64,000 nucleotides of DNA from an uncultured Alphaproteobacteria bacterium (GTDB lineage Bacteria; Pseudomonadota; Alphaproteobacteria; RF32; CAG-239): positions 1 to 64,000 of the forward strand of contig CABQIK010000006.1 in NCBI GenBank assembly GCA_902464275.1. Reading direction: 5' to 3'. Positions 44,960 through 52,270 of this stretch are shown in pieces. Made by a program: the position numbers and the translations under genes. The notes beneath the pieces are model-generated. The model was given only the letters and a program-made list of their open reading frames with translations, searched no databases and had not been told where the DNA came from. Position 1 is the first letter of the stretch; every line of letters begins with the position of its first letter.

Positions 44960-45502
44960 ATGCGGCGGTGCCGATGGGTTGCTGAAAACTCTGAGCTTTA
45001 CAAAAATTATCATGACCACGAATGGGGCGTGTCCAAATATGATGACCATGAGCTGTTTGAGCTTTTGGTTTTGGAGTCGTTTCAGGCGGGGCTTTCGTGG
45101 CTCACGGTTTTGCGCAAGCGCGAGGCTTTTCGCAAGGCGTTTGATAATTTTGAGCTCAAAAAAGTTGCCGCTTATGATGAAAATAAAGTTGCGGAGCTGT
45201 TAAGCAACAAAGATATAATCCGCAGCCGCAGTAAAATTGCCGCCGCAATAAATAATGCCAAAATATTTATGCAAATACAAAGTGAGTTCGGCAGTTTCAG
45301 CAATTATATTTGGGGTTTCAGCGGCGGTAGAATTATCCGCCATACTGCAAATATTCCGACCACTTCAGCGCTTTCCGATAAAATTTCCGCTGATTTGCGC
45401 CGCCGCGGTATGAAGTATGTGGGCTCTATTATAATTTATTCTTATTTGCAGGCAATCGGAGTGGTAAACGACCATGAAGAAGCTTGCTTTTGCTCCCGTT
45501 AA
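44960..45502 (+). CDS. tag: DNA-3-methyladenine glycosylase I
   Basis: Tag excises 3-methyladenine from alkylated DNA. The protein is 180 residues. The zinc site is seen as Cys4 with His18 or His20 and the C-terminal His172/Cys176 in NDHEEAC. The catalytic Glu39 is in LESFQAGLSWLTVLRKRE. AACGGAGCGG precedes the ATG, 11 bases after luxS. It ends the operon before a bidirectional terminator. Confidence 0.93.
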   Translation: MRRCRWVAENSELYKNYHDHEWGVSKYDDHELFELLVLESFQAGLSWLTVLRKREAFRKAFDNFELKKVAAYDENKVAELLSNKDIIRSRSKIAAAINNAKIFMQIQSEFGSFSNYIWGFSGGRIIRHTANIPTTSALSDKISADLRRRGMKYVGSIIIYSYLQAIGVVNDHEEACFCSR

Positions 45503-45510
45503 AATAAAAA

Positions 45511-45541
45511 GAAACCCGCAACTTAAAAAGTTACGGGTTTC
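45511..45541 (-). terminator. Bidirectional terminator between tag and the 45586 gene
   Basis: GAAACCCG...AACTT pairs with AAGTT...CGGGTTTC, one mismatch. The stronger T run (TTTCTTTTTATTTT) is on the minus strand. Confidence 0.75.
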
Positions 45542-45585
45542 ATTAAATTACATCGCCAGTCGCAGGCGGAACGGAGCTTTACAAA

Positions 45586-46470
45586 CTACATTGCCATCAC
45601 GGCAAAGAGTTTGTAATAGCTCTTGATTTTCTCAGAGAGCTGCTCCATGTTCGTTTCCTCGTCAAACCCGATGGTTCTGATTGGCCAGCCGGCATCCTGG
45701 AAAGCCTTCCCGATAACGTCCCAATGCTCCACGCCTTTCTTGTTGTACAAGATTACCTGTGGAACCCATGGGAACATTGTCAATAAAATCCAGGTGTGAG
45801 TACCTGCAATTCCGATTGACATGCCAATCTTGTTGTGCATGTTATAGTACATCTCATGGCGGACGCCGCGGATGCCGAATACCTCAGGATTCTCGCTCAT
45901 GCCCGGAACATACATGTTGAAGTCCTGAGCCAGAGCTTCAACGGCAGGCAGGTCATTCACCTTGTGAAAGTGCTGTCCGAGTACCAACTGATACTCTTTT
46001 TGCTCCTTCAGGAAGTTGAACACCTCCGGATTGAGCGACTGCTGCTGAGCGGTAACTCCGCACGCATTGTCGCTGATGAGTTTTTGCGGTATGAGCAGCA
46101 GGTTTCGCCTGTTAGCTCTCATGTTTCTGAACTGAGGAAGCGGGTTGGTGTTCTGTGTCGGCACAAGGCGTGCTGTCACAAAACGCTCCCACATCTCGTC
46201 AGCTAGCTTGCCGGCTTTGAGGTCGGCAATTATGTCCCACGACAGAGCCTCATACTTGGCACGGTCAGCAAACGGTACTGTAATAATATCGTTGCTGAAG
46301 AAACTGAGATTTGCGAGAATCTTCTCACTCTCAGCTTCAAACTCCTCTGCAGTTTCCTTGTTAGGGATAATAGCTACAGGCATGTTGAGAGCCTTAGAGA
46401 AGTTGAGAGCCATAATCTCGTGCCCGAATGATGAACGGACGACGATGAAATTTTTTTCAGTCTTTTTCAT
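45586..46470 (-). CDS. Hypothetical protein of foreign codon use
   Basis: This is a 294-residue protein starting MKKTEKNFIVVRSSFGHEI. I cannot assign it. Late blocks such as GMSIGIAGTHTWILL and VPQVILYNKKG suggest an alpha/beta, possibly GT-B-like fold, which is only a guess. Codon use is unlike the neighbours: ATC, TTC, CCA, CAG, GAG, AAG and AGA dominate, and the stop is TAG. The ATG has no Shine-Dalgarno site but a T-rich, A-rich lead-in, as is common in Bacteroidota. An in-frame TTG at 46500 behind AAGGAAAC is the alternative start. It is likely acquired by transfer. Confidence 0.7.
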   Translation of the reverse strand: MKKTEKNFIVVRSSFGHEIMALNFSKALNMPVAIIPNKETAEEFEAESEKILANLSFFSNDIITVPFADRAKYEALSWDIIADLKAGKLADEMWERFVTARLVPTQNTNPLPQFRNMRANRRNLLLIPQKLISDNACGVTAQQQSLNPEVFNFLKEQKEYQLVLGQHFHKVNDLPAVEALAQDFNMYVPGMSENPEVFGIRGVRHEMYYNMHNKIGMSIGIAGTHTWILLTMFPWVPQVILYNKKGVEHWDVIGKAFQDAGWPIRTIGFDEETNMEQLSEKIKSYYKLFAVMAM

Positions 46471-46677
46471 AAAAAAAAGGTTTTTCTGGTTTTGCGTCAA
46501 GTTTCCTTATGAATCACTATTAAGCAATGCCACAAAGATTCTATCCGGAAAAATCCAAATAAAACTTTATGAAAAGACTTCAAATAATAAACATAATTAG
46601 ACGCTATACTATTACTCTAGCTGTTTTTTTTCGCAATTTCAAGGGAAATTTGTCAAAAAGAGGTACAAAAAACAAAA

Positions 46678-46700
46678 AAAGCCGGAAAATTCCGGCTTTT
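46678..46700 (-). terminator. Terminator of the 46725 gene
   Basis: AAAGCCGGAA pairs with TTCCGGCTTT around a two-base loop, followed on the minus strand by a T run. Confidence 0.85.
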
Positions 46701-46724
46701 AAATCAATTACAACAGCGCTCAGG

Positions 46725-47198
46725 CTAATTATTTCTAGCGGAGAGCTGTCTTTCTGGGCTTAAAGTCTGTTCGTTGTATACACAACCGTAAATCTTTTTG
46801 GTGCGGTGGTTGTACTTGTACGGAACAAACTTTACATCTTTATTTCCGTTAAAGGAGCTAACCTCGGCAAAAGCAAGCACATTTGGCGCCAGCTCAATCA
46901 GCAGATGATAGTCCTTTTTGTCATAACTTACTGAAACTACCCTTCCCGGATAGGTTTCCAGCATATTATTTTGCTCAGCCCACACATCGTGCGGATGATC
47001 AAATCTTGGAACGGCTCCTGTTGTTCGCCAATAATGCGGACGGTCTAAAACAAAATACGCTCCTCGTGGAAAAATGTTAGTAAAATCGTGCTGACGCATA
47101 AGGCGCATCTGACGCCGTGGCGCGCGCACATAACCATCACTGCACAAAAAGTACATTGCGTGCTTTTCGGCGATGGTCGCAATACCTGTGTCTACCAT
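46725..47198 (-). CDS. Hypothetical protein, possibly acquired
   Basis: This is a 157-residue soluble protein with many aromatic and basic residues (RAPRRQMRLMRQHDF, HYWRTTG). No known motif, signal peptide or membrane span is seen. The ATG lacks a Shine-Dalgarno site, codon use leans to AAG, CAG and CTG, and the stop is TAG, all as in the neighbouring 45586 gene. The pair occupies the place where secE-nusG commonly precede rplK, so they may be part of one insertion. Confidence 0.6.
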   Translation of the reverse strand: MVDTGIATIAEKHAMYFLCSDGYVRAPRRQMRLMRQHDFTNIFPRGAYFVLDRPHYWRTTGAVPRFDHPHDVWAEQNNMLETYPGRVVSVSYDKKDYHLLIELAPNVLAFAEVSSFNGNKDVKFVPYKYNHRTKKIYGCVYNEQTLSPERQLSARNN

Positions 47199-47455
47199 TG
47201 GTTTTTTAAGATTTTTAAGATAATTATTGTTAAAAAAATTGGTTATAGACCTTAAATATATTTCCGCTATGCGCGTTTGTCAACGCTTAAAAAATAATTA
47301 CAAAAAAAGCTTGCATTTTTATTGGGTTATGTTATTGATAAAACACTCATAAAAGGGCGATTCGCTCTTTTGTGGCGTAAATGTTTGTTTTAACGTAATT
47401 TCGTGGGAGGGCAGCCATGCTCTGTACCACGGAACCTTTATGTAGAGGTATGAAA
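47199..47455 (+). promoter_or_regulatory. rplK operon upstream region with candidate promoter
   Basis: This 257-base gap is without a gene. TTGCAT near 47311 and a TATGTT/TATTGA hexamer 16-17 bases on are a possible promoter for the ribosomal operon. A small hairpin AAAGGGCGA...TCGCTCTTTT lies near 47353-47371. This is tentative. Confidence 0.35.
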
Positions 47456-47893
47456 ATGGCTAAGTCTAAAAAGAAAATTTTAGGTTTAATCAAGCTTCAG
47501 ATCGCTGCCGGCAAGGCTAACCCGTCTCCTCCGGTTGGTCCGGCTTTGGGTCAAAAAGGCTTGAATATTATGGAATTCTGCAAGGCATTTAATGCGGCAA
47601 CTCAAAAAATGGAACCGGGCATTCCGGTACCGGTAATCATCACGGCTTATGAAGATAAAAGCTTTACTTTTATCACTAAACTTCCGCCGGTTGCTTACTA
47701 TATTAAAAAGGCTGCAAATGTTACTTCAGCTTCTAAAGAACCTGGAAAATCTTTTGCCGGTCAGATTACGCTTGCTCAAGTTAAAGAAATTGCTCAGGCT
47801 AAACTTCCTGATTTGAACTGCTCAACAGTTGAATCTGCTATGAACATGGTTAAAGGTCAGGCTGTTTCAATGGGTATTAAGGTAGTGGAGTAA
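47456..47893 (+). CDS. rplK: 50S ribosomal protein L11
   Basis: L11 is part of the GTPase-associated centre of the large subunit. The sequence MAKSKKKILGLIKLQIAAGK, then PSPPVGPALGQKGLNIMEFC, is canonical; length 145 residues. The start at 47456 is supported by AGAGG 7-8 bases before it; the upstream in-frame ATGs are too close or unsupported. rplA starts 4 bases after the stop. Confidence 0.97.
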   Translation: MAKSKKKILGLIKLQIAAGKANPSPPVGPALGQKGLNIMEFCKAFNAATQKMEPGIPVPVIITAYEDKSFTFITKLPPVAYYIKKAANVTSASKEPGKSFAGQITLAQVKEIAQAKLPDLNCSTVESAMNMVKGQAVSMGIKVVE

Positions 47894-47897
47894 GATT

Positions 47898-48581
47898 ATG
47901 GCTGGAAAAAGAATTGTAAACGCATACAAAAATCTTGATAAAAATCAAGCGTATGCTCTTAAAGATGCTGTAAAGCTCGTTAAAGAAAACGCAACCGCTA
48001 AATTTGATGAAACCATTGATTTGGCAATCAACTTGGGTGTTGACCCGAAATATGCCGATCAGATGATTCGCGGTGTTTGCTCTTTGCCGCACGGCAATGG
48101 TAAAACCGTTCGCGTTGCAGTGTTTGCTCAAGGTGAAAAAGCTGATGAAGCTAAATCTGCCGGAGCTGATATTGTCGGCGCTGAAAATTTGGTTGATTCA
48201 ATCTTGGCCGGTAAAATTGATTTTGACCGCTGCATTGCAACCCCTGATATGATGGGCTTGGCCGGTCGTGTTGCTCGTGTTTTAGGTCCTAAAGGCTTAA
48301 TGCCGAACCCGAAACTCGGCACCGTTACCGCCGATGTTGCAACTGCCGTTAAAAAAGCTAAAGCCGGTGAAGTTCAGTACCGTGTTGAAAAGAACGGTAT
48401 TGTTCATGCCGGTATTGCCAAAGCTTCGTTTAGCGAAGATAAAATTTACGATAACGCTAAAATGTTTATTGAAACCATTATCAAAGCTAAACCGCAATCC
48501 CTTAAAGGAACTTATTTGAAAAAGATTTCAATCAGTTCAACCATGGGTGTCGGCTTGAAAGTTGACGCTGCCGCTTTGTAA
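47898..48581 (+). CDS. rplA: 50S ribosomal protein L1
   Basis: L1 forms the mobile L1 stalk and in many bacteria represses its own rplK-rplA transcript. Canonical motifs are FDETIDLAINLGVDPKYADQ and RVLGPKGLMPNPKLGTVT. The length is 227 residues. It is followed by a structured 275-base leader before rplJ rather than by a terminator. Confidence 0.97.
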   Translation: MAGKRIVNAYKNLDKNQAYALKDAVKLVKENATAKFDETIDLAINLGVDPKYADQMIRGVCSLPHGNGKTVRVAVFAQGEKADEAKSAGADIVGAENLVDSILAGKIDFDRCIATPDMMGLAGRVARVLGPKGLMPNPKLGTVTADVATAVKKAKAGEVQYRVEKNGIVHAGIAKASFSEDKIYDNAKMFIETIIKAKPQSLKGTYLKKISISSTMGVGLKVDAAAL

Positions 48582-48599
48582 GCGCGGCGTTGCCTTAAA

Positions 48600-48800
48600 A
48601 CTTTTTAAGGCTCAAAAGTTTTGGACGGTGAGCTTTATCACCGTCCGCTCTCAAGAGCATCATGCTCTTGAAACTGTCCGAGACTGTAGGTGGCTTTGCC
48701 TTAAATATCCTGCATAGACGGGAGCGGAATTTAGATAATGAATTTTTTCTCCTGGACAGATTAGTTGCCATAACTGAAGCGGCTTGCCGCGGCAGATTAT
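48600..48800 (+). ncRNA. L10 leader (autoregulatory, rplJL)
   Basis: The rplA-rplJ gap is rich in stems: GGACGGTGA/TCACCGTCC (48623-48646) and TCAAGAGCA/TGCTCTTGA (48650-48671). A core at about 48676-48726 contains GTCCGAGACTGTAGGTGG and CCTGCATAGACGGGAGCGG, which resembles the L10-leader family. In that family the L10(L12)4 complex binds to limit rplJL translation. The assignment rests on position and resemblance. Confidence 0.75.
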
Positions 48801-48856
48801 GGTTGTGGTAAAATGATATTGCCTTAATCGGTAATATTTAAAATTGGAGACAATAA

Positions 48857-49339
48857 GTGAACCGCGACGAAAAGAAACAATTGCTTGATGACTTGCATGA
48901 ATTGTTTAACAAGTCCGAAATTTTGGTGGTTTCCCACTACAAAGGGTTGACCGTGACTGAAGTTTCTGAACTTCGTAACGCTATTCGTAAAGCAGGCGCA
49001 GGCTTTAGAGTTACTAAAAACCGGATTACGAAACTGGCTCTTAAAGATACCAAGTTTGAAAGCTTGGCCGATTTGTTCAAAGGACCGACTGCCGTTGCAT
49101 TCGCCAATGATCCGGTTTCAGCTTGCAAAGCTTGTGTTGAGTTCGCAAAAAACAATGAAAAATTGATTATTGTCGGTGGTGCTATGGGTGCTGAAGCCCT
49201 GACCATTGCCGAAATCAATCGTTTGGCTACCATTCCGTCTATGGACGAATTGCGCGCCAAAATTATTGGTTTGCTGCAGGCTCCTGCCGCTCAGTTGGCA
49301 CGAGTTACCAAAGCATACAGCGAAAAAGAAGCTGCATAG
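48857..49339 (+). CDS. rplJ: 50S ribosomal protein L10
   Basis: L10 anchors the L7/L12 stalk. The protein is 160 residues, with SHYKGLTVTEVSELRNAIRK and GPTAVAFANDPV typical of the family. The start is GTG 48857 behind TTGGAGAC. It is likely controlled through the preceding L10 leader. Confidence 0.97.
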   Translation: MNRDEKKQLLDDLHELFNKSEILVVSHYKGLTVTEVSELRNAIRKAGAGFRVTKNRITKLALKDTKFESLADLFKGPTAVAFANDPVSACKACVEFAKNNEKLIIVGGAMGAEALTIAEINRLATIPSMDELRAKIIGLLQAPAAQLARVTKAYSEKEAA

Positions 49340-49390
49340 GTTTTTAAGTAATTTATTTGAATTTAATTTTATTTTATTTGGAGAAAAAAC

Positions 49391-49759
49391 ATGGCAGATT
49401 TAGCCAAATTAGTAGATGAATTATCAGCTTTGACTGTTATGGAAGCTGCTGACTTGTCAAAAATGTTAGAAGAAAAATGGGGCGTTTCCGCCGCTGCTGC
49501 TGTTGCAGTTGCTGCCGGTGGTGCTGCTGCCGCTGCTGCTGAAGAAAAAGATGAATTTGATGTTATCTTGGCTGAAGCAGGCGCTAACAAAATTAACGTT
49601 ATTAAAGAAATCAGAACCATTACCCAATTGGGCTTGAAAGAAGCTAAAGATTTGGTTGACGGCGCACCGAAAACTGTTAAAGAAGGCGTTGCTAAAGCTG
49701 AAGCTGAAGAAATTAAAGCTAAACTTGAAGCCGCTGGCGCTAAAGTTGAATTGAAGTAA
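49391..49759 (+). CDS. rplL: 50S ribosomal protein L7/L12
   Basis: This stalk protein recruits translation factors. It is 122 residues with an N-terminal dimerisation helix, an Ala-rich hinge (about 35-52), and C-terminal EKDEFDVILAEAGANKINVIK and GLKEAKDLVDGAPK. TTTGGAG lies upstream of the ATG. In most bacteria rpoB follows; here a terminator and a pilin-like gene follow instead. Confidence 0.97.
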   Translation: MADLAKLVDELSALTVMEAADLSKMLEEKWGVSAAAAVAVAAGGAAAAAAEEKDEFDVILAEAGANKINVIKEIRTITQLGLKEAKDLVDGAPKTVKEGVAKAEAEEIKAKLEAAGAKVELK

Positions 49760-49780
49760 TTTCTGTTTAACGTAAAATTT

Positions 49781-49813
49781 AAACCCTCGCTTTAGCAATA
49801 AGGCGAGGGTTTT
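49781..49813 (+). terminator. Terminator after rplL (same sequence as after rpoC)
   Basis: AAACCCTCGC pairs with GCGAGGGTTT around TTTAGCAATAAG, identical over the whole hairpin to 41614-41645. Confidence 0.9.
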
Positions 49814-49831
49814 GCTTTGGGTGAGATAAAA

Positions 49832-50449
49832 TTAAAACAACATCTGATAATAAAAAATACAGGTGTCTTTATCCTCGCAAACGTTACAATAATCTTCCAT
49901 TTCCGTAAGGCTTAAATCTTTAAGGCATTTTGTGCCGGCATAACAATAATTATCGCCCCAAGCCGAATTAGTTTCGCTGGAAGTTTCACCTTTGGTTGTT
50001 ACAAACTTAGTCCGCCAAAGCTGTTCTCTTTTGGCTTTAGCGATGGTAAACAGATTCATGCACGATTCTTTTTGCCCTTTGTTAATATACAATCTGAACT
50101 CAAAATAATATTTGCCATCGCCGATTGTATAATTTAACAAATCTATAGAAGAGCCAAAAGCATCAAAGATGACATCATCTCTATTATTATGTATCATTTC
50201 TTGCGGAATAATGTTTAATTTTTTAAATAAAGATATCATACCGGCAGGAATAGTTGTTTTTGAGCGTTTAAAGTCGTCTAAGTGAATGTTGACATAGTCT
50301 AAGATTGAACCGATTTGCTCAGTTTGTTTATTAAGCTTATATTTCATCATGGCCTTGGAATATCCGCTGATAGCGCCAACACTTAATACTCCTATGATTG
50401 CTAAAACGCCAAGCATCTCCACCATACTACGACCATTTTCTGATTTCAT
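49832..50449 (-). CDS. Type IV pilin-like protein (subfamily II)
   Basis: This is a 205-residue pilin-like protein, closest to that at 41666. It shares QTEQIGSILDYVNIHLD, LFKKLN(V/I)IPQEMI, KGQKESC(T/M)NLFTIAKAK and the C-terminal EDYC(T/N)VCEDKD(S/T)C. It has leader MKSENG and mature RSMVE with Glu5. The start is ATG 50449 behind AGGAG. It converges on rplL, just as its sister converges on rpoC. Confidence 0.8.
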   Translation of the reverse strand: MKSENGRSMVEMLGVLAIIGVLSVGAISGYSKAMMKYKLNKQTEQIGSILDYVNIHLDDFKRSKTTIPAGMISLFKKLNIIPQEMIHNNRDDVIFDAFGSSIDLLNYTIGDGKYYFEFRLYINKGQKESCMNLFTIAKAKREQLWRTKFVTTKGETSSETNSAWGDNYCYAGTKCLKDLSLTEMEDYCNVCEDKDTCIFYYQMLF

Positions 50450-50543
50450 AATAAAAAATCTCCTCAAAAGTTAATTTTAAGAAGATTTTAGCTCGCGTTT
50501 TTTTTTGCAATATTTACGAGTCTGCACTGTGCATAAGTTGTAT
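50450..50543 (-). promoter_or_regulatory. Pilin-cassette leader, copy 6
   Basis: TTATGCACA lies at 50536-50528, then TTGC plus 9 A, then the hairpin at 50489-50455: AAAATCTTCTTAAAA pairs with TTTTGAGGAGATTTT. The loop-proximal pairs differ from copy 1 on both sides, a compensatory change. Confidence 0.75.
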
Positions 50544-50560
50544 TTAAATCCGCAATTTAA

Positions 50561-50761
50561 AATTCCCCTCTTTAGAGTATGCCGACCTTTTAAAATTCCC
50601 ATCCTGAGGAGGGGTGCCGAAGGCGGGGTGGTTACATTACTATTTTGCAGCAGGTTAAGTGTTTGTTTTGTATATAAAAATCGCAAATCGTTTCTAATTT
50701 TCAACATAACATTTCACCACCCCGTCGGCGGGCGTTGCCACCCTGACTTAGGAGTGGAATT
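50561..50761. repeat. MITE-like element, copy D, with extra left arm
   Basis: The core is 50594-50761 (168 bp) with an extra left-arm fragment at 50561-50593. The central GTGTTTGTTTTGTATA matches copies A and B. With the leader it accounts for the whole gap to the transporter gene at 50782. Confidence 0.7.
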
Positions 50762-50781
50762 TTTGTTGCGGTTTTTGTATC

Positions 50782-52107
50782 TTAAAACATAAAATATCTT
50801 ATATAAAGGTAAACGCCGGCAATCAGCACGCTAAACAGCATAACCGGAACTGACCAGATTAAAAACCGCAAAAAGCTTAACGGGTGTCCTTCGCGTTGCG
50901 CAAGTCCCGCCACAATCACATTGGCGGAAGCGCCGATAAGCGTTCCGTTGCCGCCAAAACACGCGCCTAAGGATAACGCCCACCACACCGGCATCATTGC
51001 CTCGCGTCCGCCCATTGCCGGTTCCATGGTTTTAAGCATCGGAATCATGGTGGCCACAAACGGAATATTGTCAATCGCGCTTGAAAGCACGGCCGACGAG
51101 CCTAAAATTAAAAACACACTCTTTTTAATACTGCCGTTGGTCAGTTCAATAAACCATTGTCCCAAAATTTGCAAAACGCCGGTAACTTCAAGCCCGTGCA
51201 CAATCACAAACAATCCGCAGAAAAAGAAAATAGTTGTCCAGTCAACCAGACTTAACATGTTTTCAGTATTTTCATCGCGCTCATGATTGTTGTTGCCCGC
51301 AGTGTATAACCCGAGCAACAACGCCGCTCCGAACAAGGCGATAACGCCGTTGGCAATGCCGATATGTTCAGCCGCGATAAATCCGGCAATAACCATGCCG
51401 AGCACAATAACTGATTTTATAAGCAAGCGAGGGTTGGTAATGCTGTCTTTTTCATTAATATTAAGCACTGCCACGCGGTTGCGTTCATTTGTGGTTAAAC
51501 TTTTGTGCCAAATCAGCACAAAAGCGCCGATTAATGCTAACAAAACAACAATAACCACCGGAGTTAAATTGTAGGCAAAGTCCACAAATGAGAGCTTGAG
51601 CGCGGAGCCGATTAAAATATTCGGAGGGTCGCCGATAAGGGTTGCCGTGCCGCCGATATTAGAAGCAAAAATTTCTAAAATTAAATACGGAAAGGGGTTG
51701 ATTTCAAGCTTGCGGGTAATTTGGAATGTTACCGGAACAATCAACAGCACGGTGGTAACATTATCCAAAAAGGCTGAAAACAAAGCCGTTACAAAAGTTA
51801 AAACAATCATAATCCCAAGCGGGTGCGCCTTAACTTTTTTAGCGCCCCAAATGGCCACAAACTGAAACAAACCTGATTTTTCAGTAATGTTTACAATCAC
51901 CATCATGCCGATAAGCAATGAAATGGTGTTAAAATCAATGCCTTCAATCGCGCTTTTTTGCGTTAAAATTCCGGCAAAAATCATAACGGACGCGCCAAGC
52001 AATGCCACCACCGCGCGGTTTAATTTTTCGGTAAATAAAATTACATAGCTCACCAGTAAAATAACCGTTGCCACAATTTGCGGATTATTAAGTATTGCGC
52101 TTAACAT
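50782..52107 (-). CDS. ArsB/NhaD superfamily ion transporter
   Basis: This is a 441-residue integral membrane protein with about twelve spans. Family landmarks are FSAFLDNVTTVLL, NIGGTATLIGDPPNILIG and, in the second half, SSAIDNIPFVATM and GGNGTLIGASANV. These belong to the NhaD/ArsB branch (Na+/H+ antiport or anion export). The substrate is undecided. It is monocistronic. Confidence 0.85.
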   Translation of the reverse strand: MLSAILNNPQIVATVILLVSYVILFTEKLNRAVVALLGASVMIFAGILTQKSAIEGIDFNTISLLIGMMVIVNITEKSGLFQFVAIWGAKKVKAHPLGIMIVLTFVTALFSAFLDNVTTVLLIVPVTFQITRKLEINPFPYLILEIFASNIGGTATLIGDPPNILIGSALKLSFVDFAYNLTPVVIVVLLALIGAFVLIWHKSLTTNERNRVAVLNINEKDSITNPRLLIKSVIVLGMVIAGFIAAEHIGIANGVIALFGAALLLGLYTAGNNNHERDENTENMLSLVDWTTIFFFCGLFVIVHGLEVTGVLQILGQWFIELTNGSIKKSVFLILGSSAVLSSAIDNIPFVATMIPMLKTMEPAMGGREAMMPVWWALSLGACFGGNGTLIGASANVIVAGLAQREGHPLSFLRFLIWSVPVMLFSVLIAGVYLYIRYFMF

Positions 52108-52270
52108 TTTTTGCTTTTAAGCCTCCCGATAAATTTAATCATGCCATTATATTCGGCTGAAAATTAACAAAGCGATAATAAAAAATTATTTATAAAGTGT
52201 TTTTTATGGTTGCAAGTATGTAAAGTTAAATTATTATGAGCCCCGATAGAACCATTTAAGGAGAATAAAC

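Noticed and set aside
8902..50761. CRISPR array or integron
   Set aside because: Repeats are few, long, far apart and inverted-ended, with no cas genes, integrase or attC-like sites.
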